DNA of 35,194 nt from Bradyrhizobium sp. (GTDB lineage Bacteria > Pseudomonadota > Alphaproteobacteria > Rhizobiales > Xanthobacteraceae), in contig NZ_DAHUXJ010000105.1 in assembly GCF_027307225.1 (NCBI RefSeq), positions 1 through 35,194 of the forward strand, read 5' to 3'. The notes under the pieces are model-generated. The model did no database searches and had not been told where the DNA came from. It saw only the letters and a program-made list of their open reading frames with translations. This document shows positions 25,199 through 32,649 of this stretch, in pieces (position 1 is the stretch's first letter; each line of letters opens with the position of its first letter). The position numbers were made by a program, and so were the translations under genes.

Positions 25199-25842
25199 TT
25201 TCGCGCGTCTGCGATGGCCTGACCGAACTGCGCCATGGTCAAAACACCGGGCACGCGGAATTTACCTACGATGAAGGAAGGCGTGCCGCGGAAGTCAAAC
25301 GCCAGCGCCTGTTCGTTGTTGTGCTTTAACGTCGTGTCGATCGCACCCGCCTGGCCCGCCAGATCGCGATTGAGGCGATCGATATCAACGCCGGCGCCCG
25401 CAAGCGCATCGCGAATCCTTGCTTCCGTCAGCTTGGAATTAATCGCGATCAGCGCGTCGTGCGCCTGAATGAACTTGTCCTGGTATCGGCTCGCCAGCGC
25501 CATCCGCGATGCCGTCACCGACATCGGTCCCAGGATCGGCCAGTCTTTCCAGATCATGCGGACCTTGCCGTCATCAAAAACCACCTGCCGCAATTCCGGT
25601 TCGACCTTGCGGCAATACGGGCATTGATAGTCGAAATACTCGACGATCGAGATGTCACCCGACGCATTGCCCGCAACTGGAATGTCCGGATCGCGCAACA
25701 CCTGCGCTTCGGTCAGGACGTCCTCGCCCTCGGCCCATGCCGGCGCGGAGAGCGCGCCGATCCCAAGGGCCGCTGTCGCCCCTCCGAACAGGCCCAGGGC
25801 GTGCCGCCTGCTCGGCCGAAGCGGATCGATCGAATGGTTCAT
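25177..25842 (-). CDS. DsbA-family periplasmic thiol oxidoreductase
   Basis: The 221-residue protein has an export signal that carries a twin-arginine pair (PSRRHALGLFGG, cleavage near APAWAEG). A thioredoxin domain with helical insert has IVEYFDYQCPYCRKVEPEL (C74, C77) and the cis-proline region FRGTPSFIVGKFRVPG. CPYC is the motif of the DsbA/BdbD and Com1-type oxidases or isomerases. ATG 25842 has GGAG 6 nt upstream. It is probably co-transcribed with the TauE gene 41 nt upstream. A dsbB-type gene lies 4 kb away, so the pair could form a disulfide relay. Confidence 0.92.
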   Translation of the reverse strand: MNHSIDPLRPSRRHALGLFGGATAALGIGALSAPAWAEGEDVLTEAQVLRDPDIPVAGNASGDISIVEYFDYQCPYCRKVEPELRQVVFDDGKVRMIWKDWPILGPMSVTASRMALASRYQDKFIQAHDALIAINSKLTEARIRDALAGAGVDIDRLNRDLAGQAGAIDTTLKHNNEQALAFDFRGTPSFIVGKFRVPGVLTMAQFGQAIADARKAAAAKK

Positions 25843-25883
25843 CTTTGTCTCCGGCTGCCTCACGGCTGCTGCCCGATCTACGA

Positions 25884-26666
25884 TCAGGATCCGAAAAAGT
25901 TACGCGTGAGCATATAAAGCGCCACCAGAATAATGACAGAGGCAAACACGACATTGAGCGCCCCCTTCTGTACCGAAAGTGACCGCGCCAGGCGGGTGCC
26001 GATCAGGCCGCCGGCCACTCCGCCCGCGATGAATAGTCCCGCCAGCTGCCAGGAAACCAGCCCGGACCAGGCGTAGCTCGCCGCCGTCGAAAGGCCAAAG
26101 GCCGTCACCGCGACCAGAGAAGAACTGACCGCGTTGATGATCGGCATTCCCGTCGCCAGCATCAGCGCCGGTACGATCAGGAAGCCGCCGCCGATCCCGA
26201 AGAATCCGGACAGTATGCCGGTGGACAGCCCAAGCCCGAGGATCGCCGGCATGTTGTCGCGGCTGATGCTGACATCCGCCACGCCGGCGCGCGAGCGCGT
26301 CTTGAGCATCAGGACCGCGATCACCAGCATCAGGAGCGCAAACAGCTCCAGCAGCTTTCGGCCATCGAGCAGCTTGCCGAAGATCGAGCCCACCAGCGCG
26401 CCGGCAATTCCCGCTGCCGCGAAGGGAAGCGCACACGACCATCGCACGGTGCCGCCGCGGGCATGATTGGTCAGGTTGAAGGCCGCATTGGCCGCGACCG
26501 CAATGGCGCTCGTTCCGATGGCGACATGGGCATCGGCAACGCCGACCACGTATACCATCAGCGGCACCGCCAAAATCGATCCGCCGCCGCCGATCAGGCC
26601 CAGCGAAAATCCAACCAGTGCGCCCGACCCCACCCCGAGCCCCGCCTGCATCGCGGAGATGATCAA
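25884..26666 (-). CDS. TauE/SafE-family sulfite/anion exporter
   Basis: The 260-residue protein has about eight membrane helices in two halves, with the family repeats SLGLIGGGGSILAVPLMVYVVG and LSGFFGIGGGFLIVPALML and the linker IGTSAIAVAANAAFN. This is the TauE/SafE (DUF81) family, which exports sulfite, sulfoacetate or related organosulfur anions. TTG 26666 is the likely start: AAGGAG at 26680-26675 is 8 nt upstream, while the first internal ATG (26651) has no ribosome site. It lies upstream of dsbA on the same strand. A link between sulfur anion export and thiol oxidation is an inference. Confidence 0.9.
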   Translation of the reverse strand: MIISAMQAGLGVGSGALVGFSLGLIGGGGSILAVPLMVYVVGVADAHVAIGTSAIAVAANAAFNLTNHARGGTVRWSCALPFAAAGIAGALVGSIFGKLLDGRKLLELFALLMLVIAVLMLKTRSRAGVADVSISRDNMPAILGLGLSTGILSGFFGIGGGFLIVPALMLATGMPIINAVSSSLVAVTAFGLSTAASYAWSGLVSWQLAGLFIAGGVAGGLIGTRLARSLSVQKGALNVVFASVIILVALYMLTRNFFGS

Positions 26667-26709
26667 AAAGCGATCTCCTTCTTGTCCCCAACGGGCGACT
26701 GAGGTCCTG

Positions 26710-26844
26710 TTAGCGCAGCAGGAAGGTAACCGCCAGCTACACCGGAAGCGATGTCACCAGCACATTGAGGCTCATCGCGATCCCGGCAAACACGCCGGCG
26801 ACCGCCAACGACGGATCGGTGTGCAGGGCCTCGCTGATGCCCAT
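26710..26844 (-). pseudogene. Possible remnant of a small hydrophobic protein
   Basis: Starting at ATG 26844 the frame reads MGISEALHTDPSLAVAGVF and a hydrophobic stretch (GIAMSLNVLVTSLPV). It meets a TAG at 26739-26737 and continues LAVTFLLR to a TAA. The composition looks like coding sequence for a membrane peptide with an internal stop, but there is no clear ribosome site and no family I recognise. It may be a decayed gene or chance. Confidence 0.25.
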
Positions 26845-26901
26845 TACATGAGGCTGAGGCTCGCGATCATGGAAATTCAACAGGCATATCGCTTCGTCGC
26901 A

Positions 26902-27396
26902 TCATCCTTTCAGACGCATGACGCACTCGGCGTAATAGCCGCCGTCTTTCTGGACCCATACCAGGCCGCCATTGGCGTTGGTCGCCTTGTTGGCGGTGAA
27001 CTGATCGGCGCAGGTTCTGGTGCGGGCCTTGTCCTGATCTTTGTCATTGGCGTATTTCGGCGAAATCGCCGTCGGGAAAACGGCCGTGGTCTCGCGCTTG
27101 CCGCATTCGTCGCGGCGGAAGTCGACCCACTTGCGCCCATGCAGCTTGCCGGCGACTTTTGCTTCCAGATATTTCACCGAGCAGGCCGGCGTCGACAACG
27201 CTCCTTTCTCGGCCGGAGCAACGGTGGTCGCCGGGGCAACGTTTGCCGCCGGCGGCTGCGCCGGAGCAGTAGCTGGCGACGCTTGCGTCCCTGCCTGGGC
27301 CATCATGAGGGAAGAGGCAGCATTGGCCGCCGTCGATGAGAAACCATGAGACAGCAGCATCAGCGCCGCGATGGCGGCCATCTCAGATTTTCTCAT
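26902..27396 (-). CDS. Small secreted four-cysteine protein (paralogue 1)
   Basis: The 164-residue protein has a signal peptide (MAAIAALMLLSHGFSSTAANA), a Pro/Ala/Thr-rich linker and two cysteine modules. The first is C72 SVKYLEAKVAGKLHGRKWVDFRRDE C98. The second is C129 to C158 with NGGLVWVQKDGGYYAEC. The protein 27492-27974 has the same modules with identical cysteine spacing (26 and 29 residues), so the two are tandem duplicates. The first module resembles the PsiF repeat. ATG 27396 has GGAG 6 nt upstream. It is probably periplasmic with two disulfides; function unknown. Confidence 0.85.
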   Translation of the reverse strand: MRKSEMAAIAALMLLSHGFSSTAANAASSLMMAQAGTQASPATAPAQPPAANVAPATTVAPAEKGALSTPACSVKYLEAKVAGKLHGRKWVDFRRDECGKRETTAVFPTAISPKYANDKDQDKARTRTCADQFTANKATNANGGLVWVQKDGGYYAECVMRLKG

Positions 27397-27454
27397 TGCC
27401 TGCTCCAGCGAAAATGCGGCCGAAGGCTACCACATATTTGCGCCAGGATGGGAG

Positions 27455-27483
27455 AAGGCCCCGGCCGATATGGCCGAGGCCTT
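27455..27483 (-). terminator. Hairpin between the two paralogues
   Basis: AAGGCC-CCGGCC at 27455-27466 pairs with GGCC-GAGGCCTT at 27472-27483 across a GATAT loop, with one mismatch. It lies just after the stop of the 27492-27974 gene. The plus-strand side is followed by TTTTC, the minus side only by CTC, so it is at best a weak terminator for the minus-strand gene. Confidence 0.5.
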
Positions 27484-27491
27484 TTCAAAGA

Positions 27492-27974
27492 TCAAGCCGC
27501 GCCTTTCAGGCGCTTGTTGCATTCGCTGTAGTAGCCGCCGCCCTTCTGGATCCACTTCAGACCGCCATTGCCATTGGTGGTCTTGTTGGCATTGTATTGA
27601 TCCACGCAGGTATGCATCCGCGCCTTGCCAGCGCTTTCCTGCGAGTATTTCGGACTGACCGCCATCGGGAAAATCGCCGGCCCGCTCGGGCCAACCGGGG
27701 CAGCGGTCGCGGTCGGTGCAGCCTTTGGCTTGGCCGCGACCACAGGCGGCGGGGGAGCGGCCGGAGCTGCGGCCGGCGTGGCGGTGGCTTCCGCGCCGCA
27801 CTGGGTCTTGCGGAAATCATTCCACTTCTCGCCATTCAGGGTGCCTGCCGTCTTGGCGGCCTTATACTTCGCGCTGCACTCCTGCATGGTCAGGGCGTGC
27901 GCGGGCGCAGTCGCCATCAAGGCGGCAAAACTCGACACGGCAACGGCGCAGAATAATTTGGCTTTAATGGTCAT
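27492..27974 (-). CDS. Small secreted four-cysteine protein (paralogue 2)
   Basis: The 160-residue protein has a signal peptide (LFCAVAVSSFAALMATAPAHA). Module one is C33 SAKYKAAKTAGTLNGEKWNDF to C59. A Pro/Ala/Lys linker (about 62-98) follows, then FPMAVSPKY, and module two from C123 to C152 with NGGLKWIQKGGGYYSEC. It pairs with the 26902-27396 gene in order, spacing and sequence. ATG 27974 has GGGAG 7 nt upstream, a strong site. A hairpin at 27455-27483 separates the two genes. The function is unknown; disulfide formation by the nearby DsbA/DsbB is plausible. Confidence 0.87.
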   Translation of the reverse strand: MTIKAKLFCAVAVSSFAALMATAPAHALTMQECSAKYKAAKTAGTLNGEKWNDFRKTQCGAEATATPAAAPAAPPPPVVAAKPKAAPTATAAPVGPSGPAIFPMAVSPKYSQESAGKARMHTCVDQYNANKTTNGNGGLKWIQKGGGYYSECNKRLKGAA

Positions 27975-28015
27975 CCTTGGTCTCCCTTGGAGAGGCTGGT
28001 CGAAAGCTCCCCATC

Positions 28016-28040
28016 CTAGTGGAGTGGCTTTGACATTCGC
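28016..28040 (+). repeat. Half copy of the hairpin repeat
   Basis: Twenty-five bases begin CTAGTGGAGT and end TTTGACATTCGC, matching the left arm of the 8558 hairpin apart from a short internal difference. The complementary right arm is absent, so this is a truncated or decayed copy upstream of the PsiF-type gene. Confidence 0.6.
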
Positions 28041-28177
28041 AAGACATGTGACGGCGGCATGCAGGGTTGCTGCTGAAAATATCGCGCCGCGAAAACGCTC
28101 CCCGCAGTTTCATTCATCCGCGGTTCAGCATGATGGCGCAACCGTGCCCATCCATTATTAAACCCGAGGTGCCTCTC

Positions 28178-28432
28178 ATGACGATTTCCTCCCGCGTGGC
28201 CGCCGCTGTCGGCGCGTCCTTCCTGCTTTTCGCCGCTCCCGCTTTTGCACAAACCAGTGCTGCGCCCGCCGCCAAGTCGGATGCGGCTGCGCCCATGGCA
28301 AAGACCGCCAAACCCCGCAGCGCGGAATCGATGGAATGCTCCAAGCAGGCTGACGCCAAGGGCCTGCATGGCAAGGAGCGCAAGAAATTCCGCTCCGAGT
28401 GCAAGAAAGAGGCTATGGGCAAGAAGCAATAA
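28178..28432 (+). CDS. PsiF-repeat small secreted protein
   Basis: The 84-residue protein has a signal peptide (VAAAVGASFLLFAAPAFAQ), an Ala/Lys-rich linker and one PsiF repeat: C54 SKQADAKGLHGKERKKFRSE C75, with a Lys-rich tail. PsiF is a phosphate-starvation-inducible periplasmic protein in E. coli with no known activity. ATG 28178 has GAGGTG 6 nt upstream; the longer frame upstream is not protein-like. It is followed by a strong hairpin, so it is a single-gene unit. It is divergent from the two paralogous cysteine proteins. Confidence 0.85.
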   Translation: MTISSRVAAAVGASFLLFAAPAFAQTSAAPAAKSDAAAPMAKTAKPRSAESMECSKQADAKGLHGKERKKFRSECKKEAMGKKQ

Positions 28433-28441
28433 GCTTGCTTC

Positions 28442-28483
28442 GGCGATCCCATCCTTCTCGTTGGCGAGGGGGATGGGGTCGCC
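28442..28483 (+). terminator. Stable hairpin after the PsiF gene
   Basis: GGCGATCCCATCC at 28442-28454 pairs with GGATGGGGTCGCC at 28471-28483 with a single wobble; the loop is 16 nt. It starts 9 nt after the stop codon. No T-run follows, so it may end transcription with help or protect the 3' end. Confidence 0.5.
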
Positions 28484-28602
28484 TCGCTCGCGCGACCCTC
28501 TCCGGGCAAGACCGGAAAGCTCCCTGCATCAATTCCCACGTGCATTGCAGCGATCGCGCCGGGCGCATTTGTAGCCCCAATACGGATTTGCCATAAGGCG
28601 CC

Positions 28603-29682
28603 GTGAACCAGATTCCGCAATGGTTGGCGGATGCCACCCGTAAGAGAACCTTCCAGTTTCTCGAAACGCTGTCGATCGGCACGGCCGGCGGCCTGTTGTT
28701 TCTCGTTGCCCACCTGCCCGGCGGGTTGATCTCGGGCGCCATGCTCGCGGTCGCCGTTGCGGCCGTGCTGGGACGGCCGATGGCGGTGCCCACGCACCTG
28801 ACGCAAGCGGTGCTGGTCATGCTCGGCATTTCGCTGGGCTCGCTGATGTCGCGGCAACTTCTGCAACATATCGGCGCCTATCCCCTGACCATCGGCTTTC
28901 TGGCGCTCGCCACCTTCTGCACCACCATCGGCTCCGGCTTCTATCTGCAGCACATCCATGGTTGGGACCGCACGTCCGCCTTCCTCGCCGCCAGCCCTGG
29001 CGCGTTGTCGCAGATCGCCCTGCTTGCGGTCGAAAGAGGTGCCGACATGGCGGCAATCGCGGTGGTGCAGACCCTGCGCGTGATCATTCTCACCGCGGCG
29101 CTGCCACTGATCCTGGTCGCGACCGGATTGACGTCGGCTTCCGCGCCGGCGCTGCCCACGACGGTTGCCTCTCCGCTCGGACTGATCGCCCTGGTCGGCG
29201 CTTCGGTCGCGGTTTCGCTCCTGCTCAGGATCGCTAAATTTCCGGCGAGCTGGCTGTTCGGCGCCATGGTCGGATCGGCCGTGCTGTATGGCGCCGGACT
29301 GGTTGACGGCAGCGTGCCGCCGCTGGTGCGGGCAATCTCGCTGATCGGCATCGGCACCCTGATCGGCTCGCGCTTCTCGCGAATGAAGCCAGGCACTTTT
29401 CTCCATCACCTCACCGCCGGCCTCGGCTCTTTTGCGATTGCGATCGCGATTTCAGCCGTGTTCGTCACCATCATCGCCACGACCACCCATGTCCGGTTCG
29501 CCGACGTGCTGGTGGCCTATGCGCCCGGCGCCATGGACGCCATGCTGGCGCTGGCTCTGACGCTACACATCGATCCGATTTTCGTCGGCGCCCACCATTT
29601 GTCGCGATTCATCTTCGTGACGATTGCGACGCCCGGCATCGTCCATCTGTTCGGCCGCCCGCAGGAAGACGTCGACGATTAG
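28603..29682 (+). CDS. AbrB-family (PF05145-type) membrane protein
   Basis: The 359-residue protein has about ten membrane helices in two similar halves: GGLLFLVAHLPGGLISGAML with MLGISLGSLMSRQL, and FPASWLFGAMVGSAVLYGAG with IGIGTLIGSRFSRM. The conserved ASPGALSQIALLAVERGAD and YAPGAMDAMLALAL blocks are typical of the family, often annotated as ammonia monooxygenase or AbrB. Both names are misleading. It is probably a transporter of unknown substrate. GTG 28603 has AAGG about 5 nt upstream. It overlaps the convergent dsbB by 4 bp. Confidence 0.88.
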   Translation: MNQIPQWLADATRKRTFQFLETLSIGTAGGLLFLVAHLPGGLISGAMLAVAVAAVLGRPMAVPTHLTQAVLVMLGISLGSLMSRQLLQHIGAYPLTIGFLALATFCTTIGSGFYLQHIHGWDRTSAFLAASPGALSQIALLAVERGADMAAIAVVQTLRVIILTAALPLILVATGLTSASAPALPTTVASPLGLIALVGASVAVSLLLRIAKFPASWLFGAMVGSAVLYGAGLVDGSVPPLVRAISLIGIGTLIGSRFSRMKPGTFLHHLTAGLGSFAIAIAISAVFVTIIATTTHVRFADVLVAYAPGAMDAMLALALTLHIDPIFVGAHHLSRFIFVTIATPGIVHLFGRPQEDVDD

Positions 29683-30215
29683 TTCGGCTTCGTCACCTTC
29701 GCGATACCCCAAGCGCCGATCGCTGCCATCAGCAAAGAGATCAGCGCGTTGTAGCCGGCAAGCGAGAGGCCGAGAAAACTCCACTGCACCTCGTCGCACA
29801 TGACGACCTTGACCTTATCGAGCCGGTCCAGAAGCGAGCCGGCGCTGCCGAGATTGCCGACCGGTCCGGTGCAATCCGCAGGCCCCGGCCAGAACTTCCA
29901 TTCCACGCCGGCGTGATAGGCGCCGAACACGGCATTGGCGAGGGTGGCCAGCGCGAGGATGGCGAGCCCGCCGATCACGAGCCCGCGCGCGGCGTGCTGG
30001 CCGGCGGCGAACGCCGTCAGCGCGGCAACGGGGATCACCAGGTAATAGGCATAGCGCTGCTCAAGGCACATGGGACAGGGCTGAAGCCCGAGCACGAGTT
30101 GGAAATACCACGCACCGGCGATCGTCGCCGCCGCGATCAGAAGAATCGCAAGCGCCGCAACCAGCGCCGGCGAGGACTTGCGCGGAATCGGCGACACGGC
30201 CGTCATACCTGACAT
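29679..30215 (-). CDS. DsbB-family disulfide bond formation protein
   Basis: The 178-residue protein has four membrane helices. The first periplasmic cysteine pair is LGLQPCPMCLEQRYAYY (C47, C50). The second lies in the large loop: C115 in WPGPADCTG and C140 in VVMCDEVQW. DsbB reoxidises DsbA and passes electrons to quinone. ATG 30215 is chosen over ATG 30206 because AGGAGG lies 7 nt upstream of it. It converges on the AbrB-family gene with a 4-bp overlap of stops. The nearest DsbA-like gene is 4 kb away. Confidence 0.93.
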   Translation of the reverse strand: MSGMTAVSPIPRKSSPALVAALAILLIAAATIAGAWYFQLVLGLQPCPMCLEQRYAYYLVIPVAALTAFAAGQHAARGLVIGGLAILALATLANAVFGAYHAGVEWKFWPGPADCTGPVGNLGSAGSLLDRLDKVKVVMCDEVQWSFLGLSLAGYNALISLLMAAIGAWGIAKVTKPN

Positions 30216-30234
30216 CCTCAAGCCTCCTGCCCAG

Positions 30235-30279
30235 GCATGATCCGGAAAAGTGTGCAGCGGTTTTCCGAGAAGATCATGC
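30235..30279. repeat. GCATGATC palindromic repeat
   Basis: GCATGATC at 30235-30242 pairs with GATCATGC at 30272-30279, with an inner GGAAAA/TTTTCC stem. I recognise this GCATGATC-GGAAAA palindrome as a very common dispersed repeat in Bradyrhizobium-like genomes. It lies in the dsbB leader. Confidence 0.75.
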
Positions 30280-30341
30280 TCCTTCAGAGGGCTCGTATCG
30301 CGGAGTCGCGCCCCTGTCGAGGCGCCGTCCTTCACAGCGGG

Positions 30342-30369
30342 TTGACCGGCGGCCGCCGGCCGCTATATT
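30342..30369 (+). promoter_or_regulatory. Sigma70-type promoter of tRNA-Leu
   Basis: TTGACC at 30342-30347, a 16-nt spacer and TATATT at 30364-30369 lie 37 nt before the mature tRNA start. This is close to the housekeeping consensus and in the right place for a stable RNA gene. Assigned by eye. Confidence 0.7.
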
Positions 30370-30406
30370 CCGCCGGCTTCGTCAGGCTCACCGCGGCCGG
30401 CCGAAG

Positions 30407-30491
30407 GCCCCTGTGGCGGAACTGGTAGACGCGCTCGACTCAAAATCGAGTTCCGCAAGGAGTGCTGGTTCGATTCCGGCCAGGGGCACCA
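30407..30491 (+). tRNA. tRNA-Leu (anticodon CAA)
   Basis: The acceptor stem GCCCCTG pairs with CAGGGGC, followed by A and an encoded CCA. The anticodon stem CTCGA/TCGAG encloses the loop CTCAAAA, giving anticodon CAA (reads UUG). A long variable arm (GTTCCGCAAGGAGT) marks it as class II. The T arm GCTGG-TTCGATT-CCGGC is canonical. Its 3' end runs straight into a hairpin-rich non-coding region, and accessory-looking genes follow. Confidence 0.97.
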
Positions 30492-30517
30492 CGCTTCGCC
30501 CTTCGGGCTACGCGTGG
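30489..30517 (+). terminator. Hairpin directly after tRNA-Leu
   Basis: CCACGCTTCGCCC at 30489-30501 pairs with GGGCTACGCGTGG at 30505-30517, with two mismatches and a TTC loop. It overlaps the encoded CCA end. It is a candidate 3' end signal for the tRNA, without a T-run. Part of it recurs in inverted form just downstream (GGCGAAGCC). Confidence 0.5.
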
Positions 30518-30632
30518 CCGGGCCACGTGGCGAAGCCAATGTCACATCCAGTAGCCAACGCACGCACTTCCGCATTCTCGCGGCAGCGTTTGCCCGAGTT
30601 GTGCTCGACGTCGTGCCCTCGAAAGCACAAGG

Positions 30633-30740
30633 GCGCAGGGAAAGCCGGATGCCTTGCGCACCCGCAGCCTCGCGTCCAAAAAAAGTAGGACACGAGTTAG
30701 TCACCACAGGTCCGCCGAAACATTCCGGCCTTCCCTGCGC
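30633..30740. repeat. 108-bp two-level palindrome
   Basis: The outer arms are GCGCAGGGAAAGCCGGATG (30633-30651) and the complement of CATTCCGGCCTTCCCTGCGC (30721-30740), with one substitution and one extra base. An inner stem, CTCGCGTCC with GGACACGAG (one mismatch), surrounds a run of seven A. I recall related sequence following tRNA genes in other Bradyrhizobium genomes. Transcribed, it would give one long cruciform-like hairpin. Confidence 0.75.
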
Positions 30741-31056
30741 GATGGTTTTACGGCTTATAGCGCGCTCTCTCTGGTGATCGGGCTTTCTTGCCACCATCCC
30801 CGGCGCAACGCGTAAGCATTGTCGCCGTGTTAACGCCAGCGTCGAGGCGTCAAGACCACACGACTTCACCGTCCGCCACGTCGTCACTCGTCAGTTGACG
30901 ACATCACGTCCATCGCATCCCGCGCCCAACGTTCGTGACGACCGCGAAGCGCCCCTTGGCGAGCACGGGACGCGCGAACAGGTGCCAGTGATTTGCCCGA
31001 CGGCGCAATGGGATTTTTTCCCGAGTGGATCAGGGTGCGTCGTTAGCTTCTCGAAT

Positions 31057-31109
31057 GTCCGCTTTATCAACGGAAGCGGACATCGCGTTGATCAGCACTT
31101 GTGCCGGCA
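31057..31109 (+). repeat. 53-bp direct repeat, left copy
   Basis: It matches 34161-34213 at about 46 of 53 positions in the same orientation. Each copy opens with a perfect GTCCGCTT/AAGCGGAC inverted repeat with a 9-nt spacer, then CATCGCGT and GATCAGCAC. The two copies enclose the LysR/membrane-protein module. Confidence 0.75.
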
Positions 31110-31227
31110 TCCGAAACCCGTGACACAAGGCGAGGAGGCATTGAGCAATCCATCCATCAAAATTGCGGCCGCTCTCGGCGTGGCGAAGATTTAAAACCTG
31201 AAGGCGCCGGTCCTCGGCGAGTGGGGA

Positions 31228-31728
31228 TTATTGGGCTTGGCCAACCGATTTGACGTTCAACAGAAGCAAGAAGATCAGCACATGGCTGACAAGCAGCAAC
31301 GGCACATAAAGCGCCGGAACATAGATCCCTGCGCCCATGAAACCGGGATCTCTGAGCTGCGTTACTCCCATATAGTATGCGTTCAGAAGATCCAGCGAGC
31401 CCCAGACGTTGAATATCCAGACGACTGGAATGGCGATTGACCAGCGCCAAGAGAGCGCCGCCATCGAGAAAAGGGCCAAAGCCGCGGCAACGAGATCGCC
31501 CCATCCAACTTTTCCGGCAAAATCCGAACTCAGTTCCGGAGAGACGAATCCAACCACAAGGAAGTTCATTCCAAAAAATCTGAACGCATGAAAAGCAGCG
31601 AGTAGTCTTAGAGCGTCAAACCGGGGCAAGGCGCGCATCGCCGGCCAGACATAGATGTACGCGACGGACGAACTTGTCAGGAAGGCGCCGGCAACACTCA
31701 GAACAAATGGCAAATTGAAGACTGGCAT
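31228..31728 (-). CDS. Unknown five-TM membrane protein
   Basis: The 166-residue protein has about five hydrophobic segments and few charges between them. It begins MPVFNLPFVLSVAGAFLTSS, has FHAFRFFGMNFLVVGFVSPELS, WSIAIPVVWIFNVWGSLDLLNAYY, and ends VPLLLVSHVLIFLLLLN. I do not recognise a named family. ATG 31728 has AAGGA about 8 nt upstream. It is last of three minus-strand genes spaced 26 and 46 nt apart, so probably one operon. Base composition looks less GC-rich than in the core genes. Confidence 0.82.
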   Translation of the reverse strand: MPVFNLPFVLSVAGAFLTSSSVAYIYVWPAMRALPRFDALRLLAAFHAFRFFGMNFLVVGFVSPELSSDFAGKVGWGDLVAAALALFSMAALSWRWSIAIPVVWIFNVWGSLDLLNAYYMGVTQLRDPGFMGAGIYVPALYVPLLLVSHVLIFLLLLNVKSVGQAQ

Positions 31729-31774
31729 TCTTTCATTCCTTGGTGTGCTTTGCTCGGATCAGCGCCGCGTACAG

Positions 31775-32623
31775 CTACCACGGCGCGGCTTCTGCCCGGC
31801 CGCGCCGAAGCAGTTGCCGAATCGACAGAACGTGAAGCAGGATCGAACTTGGCACGACGAACGCGGGTGTCAGCACATTCGGATATGCATCGACGCCGAC
31901 GCCAGGAACATACGGTACGATTAACTGAGGTTGACTGGACGACATGATCATTCCCAAGGTGATTGCGACGGCGAAGTCGGCAAGACCAAAGATGTTCCAG
32001 TAAATTGCGGCCCTCCGGCCCTGTGCCGTACCCGCAGCCACGGCAATCGCAGCCTGCAAGGCAAAAAGGCCAGTCAGCACGTCACCCGTTCCGGCCGGCA
32101 ACGCAAAGATGGTGGGCAGCAATCCCCGCATCCAATACGCCAGCCATTGGACGCCCAAGATGCGGTAGACCTGCAGTGCGACAAGCCAGCTCTCCGGCAT
32201 CGCGTCGAGCACCTGTCCAACGCGCTTCGACAACAGCAGCAGCGGTAAGCCGACGATTAGGGGAAGAAAGATGGCGGCAGGCAGCATCGGCAAAGGCAAG
32301 AAATCCGTGCGGAATACTCCATTGATGGCCGCTGTCCAGGCGACAGCGGCCCAAAGCGTGACGGGCACCATGACGGCCAGCCAGGTCGCGCGACGTTGTC
32401 CCGGCGTCAGGTTGGCGGCCTCAAGGCCGAGCCACAACCCGAGCGCAATCAGCCCAAAGGACATGAGCCGAGCGGCGATGGTTGGAAAGCCGCTTTCCAC
32501 CAGCTCCGGCATTCGGTAGACTAGCCAACCCCACGATACAGTCATTAGAGCGGTCCAAAACAACACTTGCCACCAGACGGACCGCGATGGGAGGACCGCG
32601 ACTGAAACTGTTTCGGTTATCAT
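31775..32623 (-). CDS. Unknown multi-pass membrane protein
   Basis: The 282-residue protein has about seven or eight membrane helices. Conserved-looking stretches are YRILGVQWLAYWMRGLLPTI, FALPAGTGDVLTGLFALQA, YWNIFGLADFAVAITLGM and LTPAFVVPSSILLHVLSI. I have a sense of a widespread uncharacterised bacterial family with the FALPAG-GD motif but cannot name it. ATG 32623 has GGAGG about 8 nt upstream; the longer frame upstream overlaps the preceding gene and is not credible. It is the middle gene of the three-gene operon divergent from lysR. Confidence 0.85.
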   Translation of the reverse strand: MITETVSVAVLPSRSVWWQVLFWTALMTVSWGWLVYRMPELVESGFPTIAARLMSFGLIALGLWLGLEAANLTPGQRRATWLAVMVPVTLWAAVAWTAAINGVFRTDFLPLPMLPAAIFLPLIVGLPLLLLSKRVGQVLDAMPESWLVALQVYRILGVQWLAYWMRGLLPTIFALPAGTGDVLTGLFALQAAIAVAAGTAQGRRAAIYWNIFGLADFAVAITLGMIMSSSQPQLIVPYVPGVGVDAYPNVLTPAFVVPSSILLHVLSIRQLLRRGRAEAAPW

Positions 32624-32649
32624 TGGCGGCCCTCCATCTACGTCTCGTG

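Larger units (their letters stand above)
30492..31227. other. Gene-free, repeat-rich region after tRNA-Leu
   Basis: No convincing coding gene is seen in these 736 bases. They contain the tRNA-adjacent hairpin, a TTGTGCT/AGCACAA stem near 30599-30630, the large palindrome 30633-30740 and a GTCCGCTT repeat at 31057-31109. The long open frames through it read antisense through the tRNA and are artefacts. Confidence 0.7.

Noticed and set aside
28114..29409. 431-codon minus-strand frame opposite psiF and the AbrB-family gene
   Set aside because: Antisense of two well-supported genes; Arg/Gln/Asp-rich without domains.
30363..30887. 174-codon minus-strand frame through tRNA-Leu
   Set aside because: Part of the translation is antisense tRNA (the PESNQ-like stretch often mis-annotated as protein), and the rest lies in palindromic repeats.
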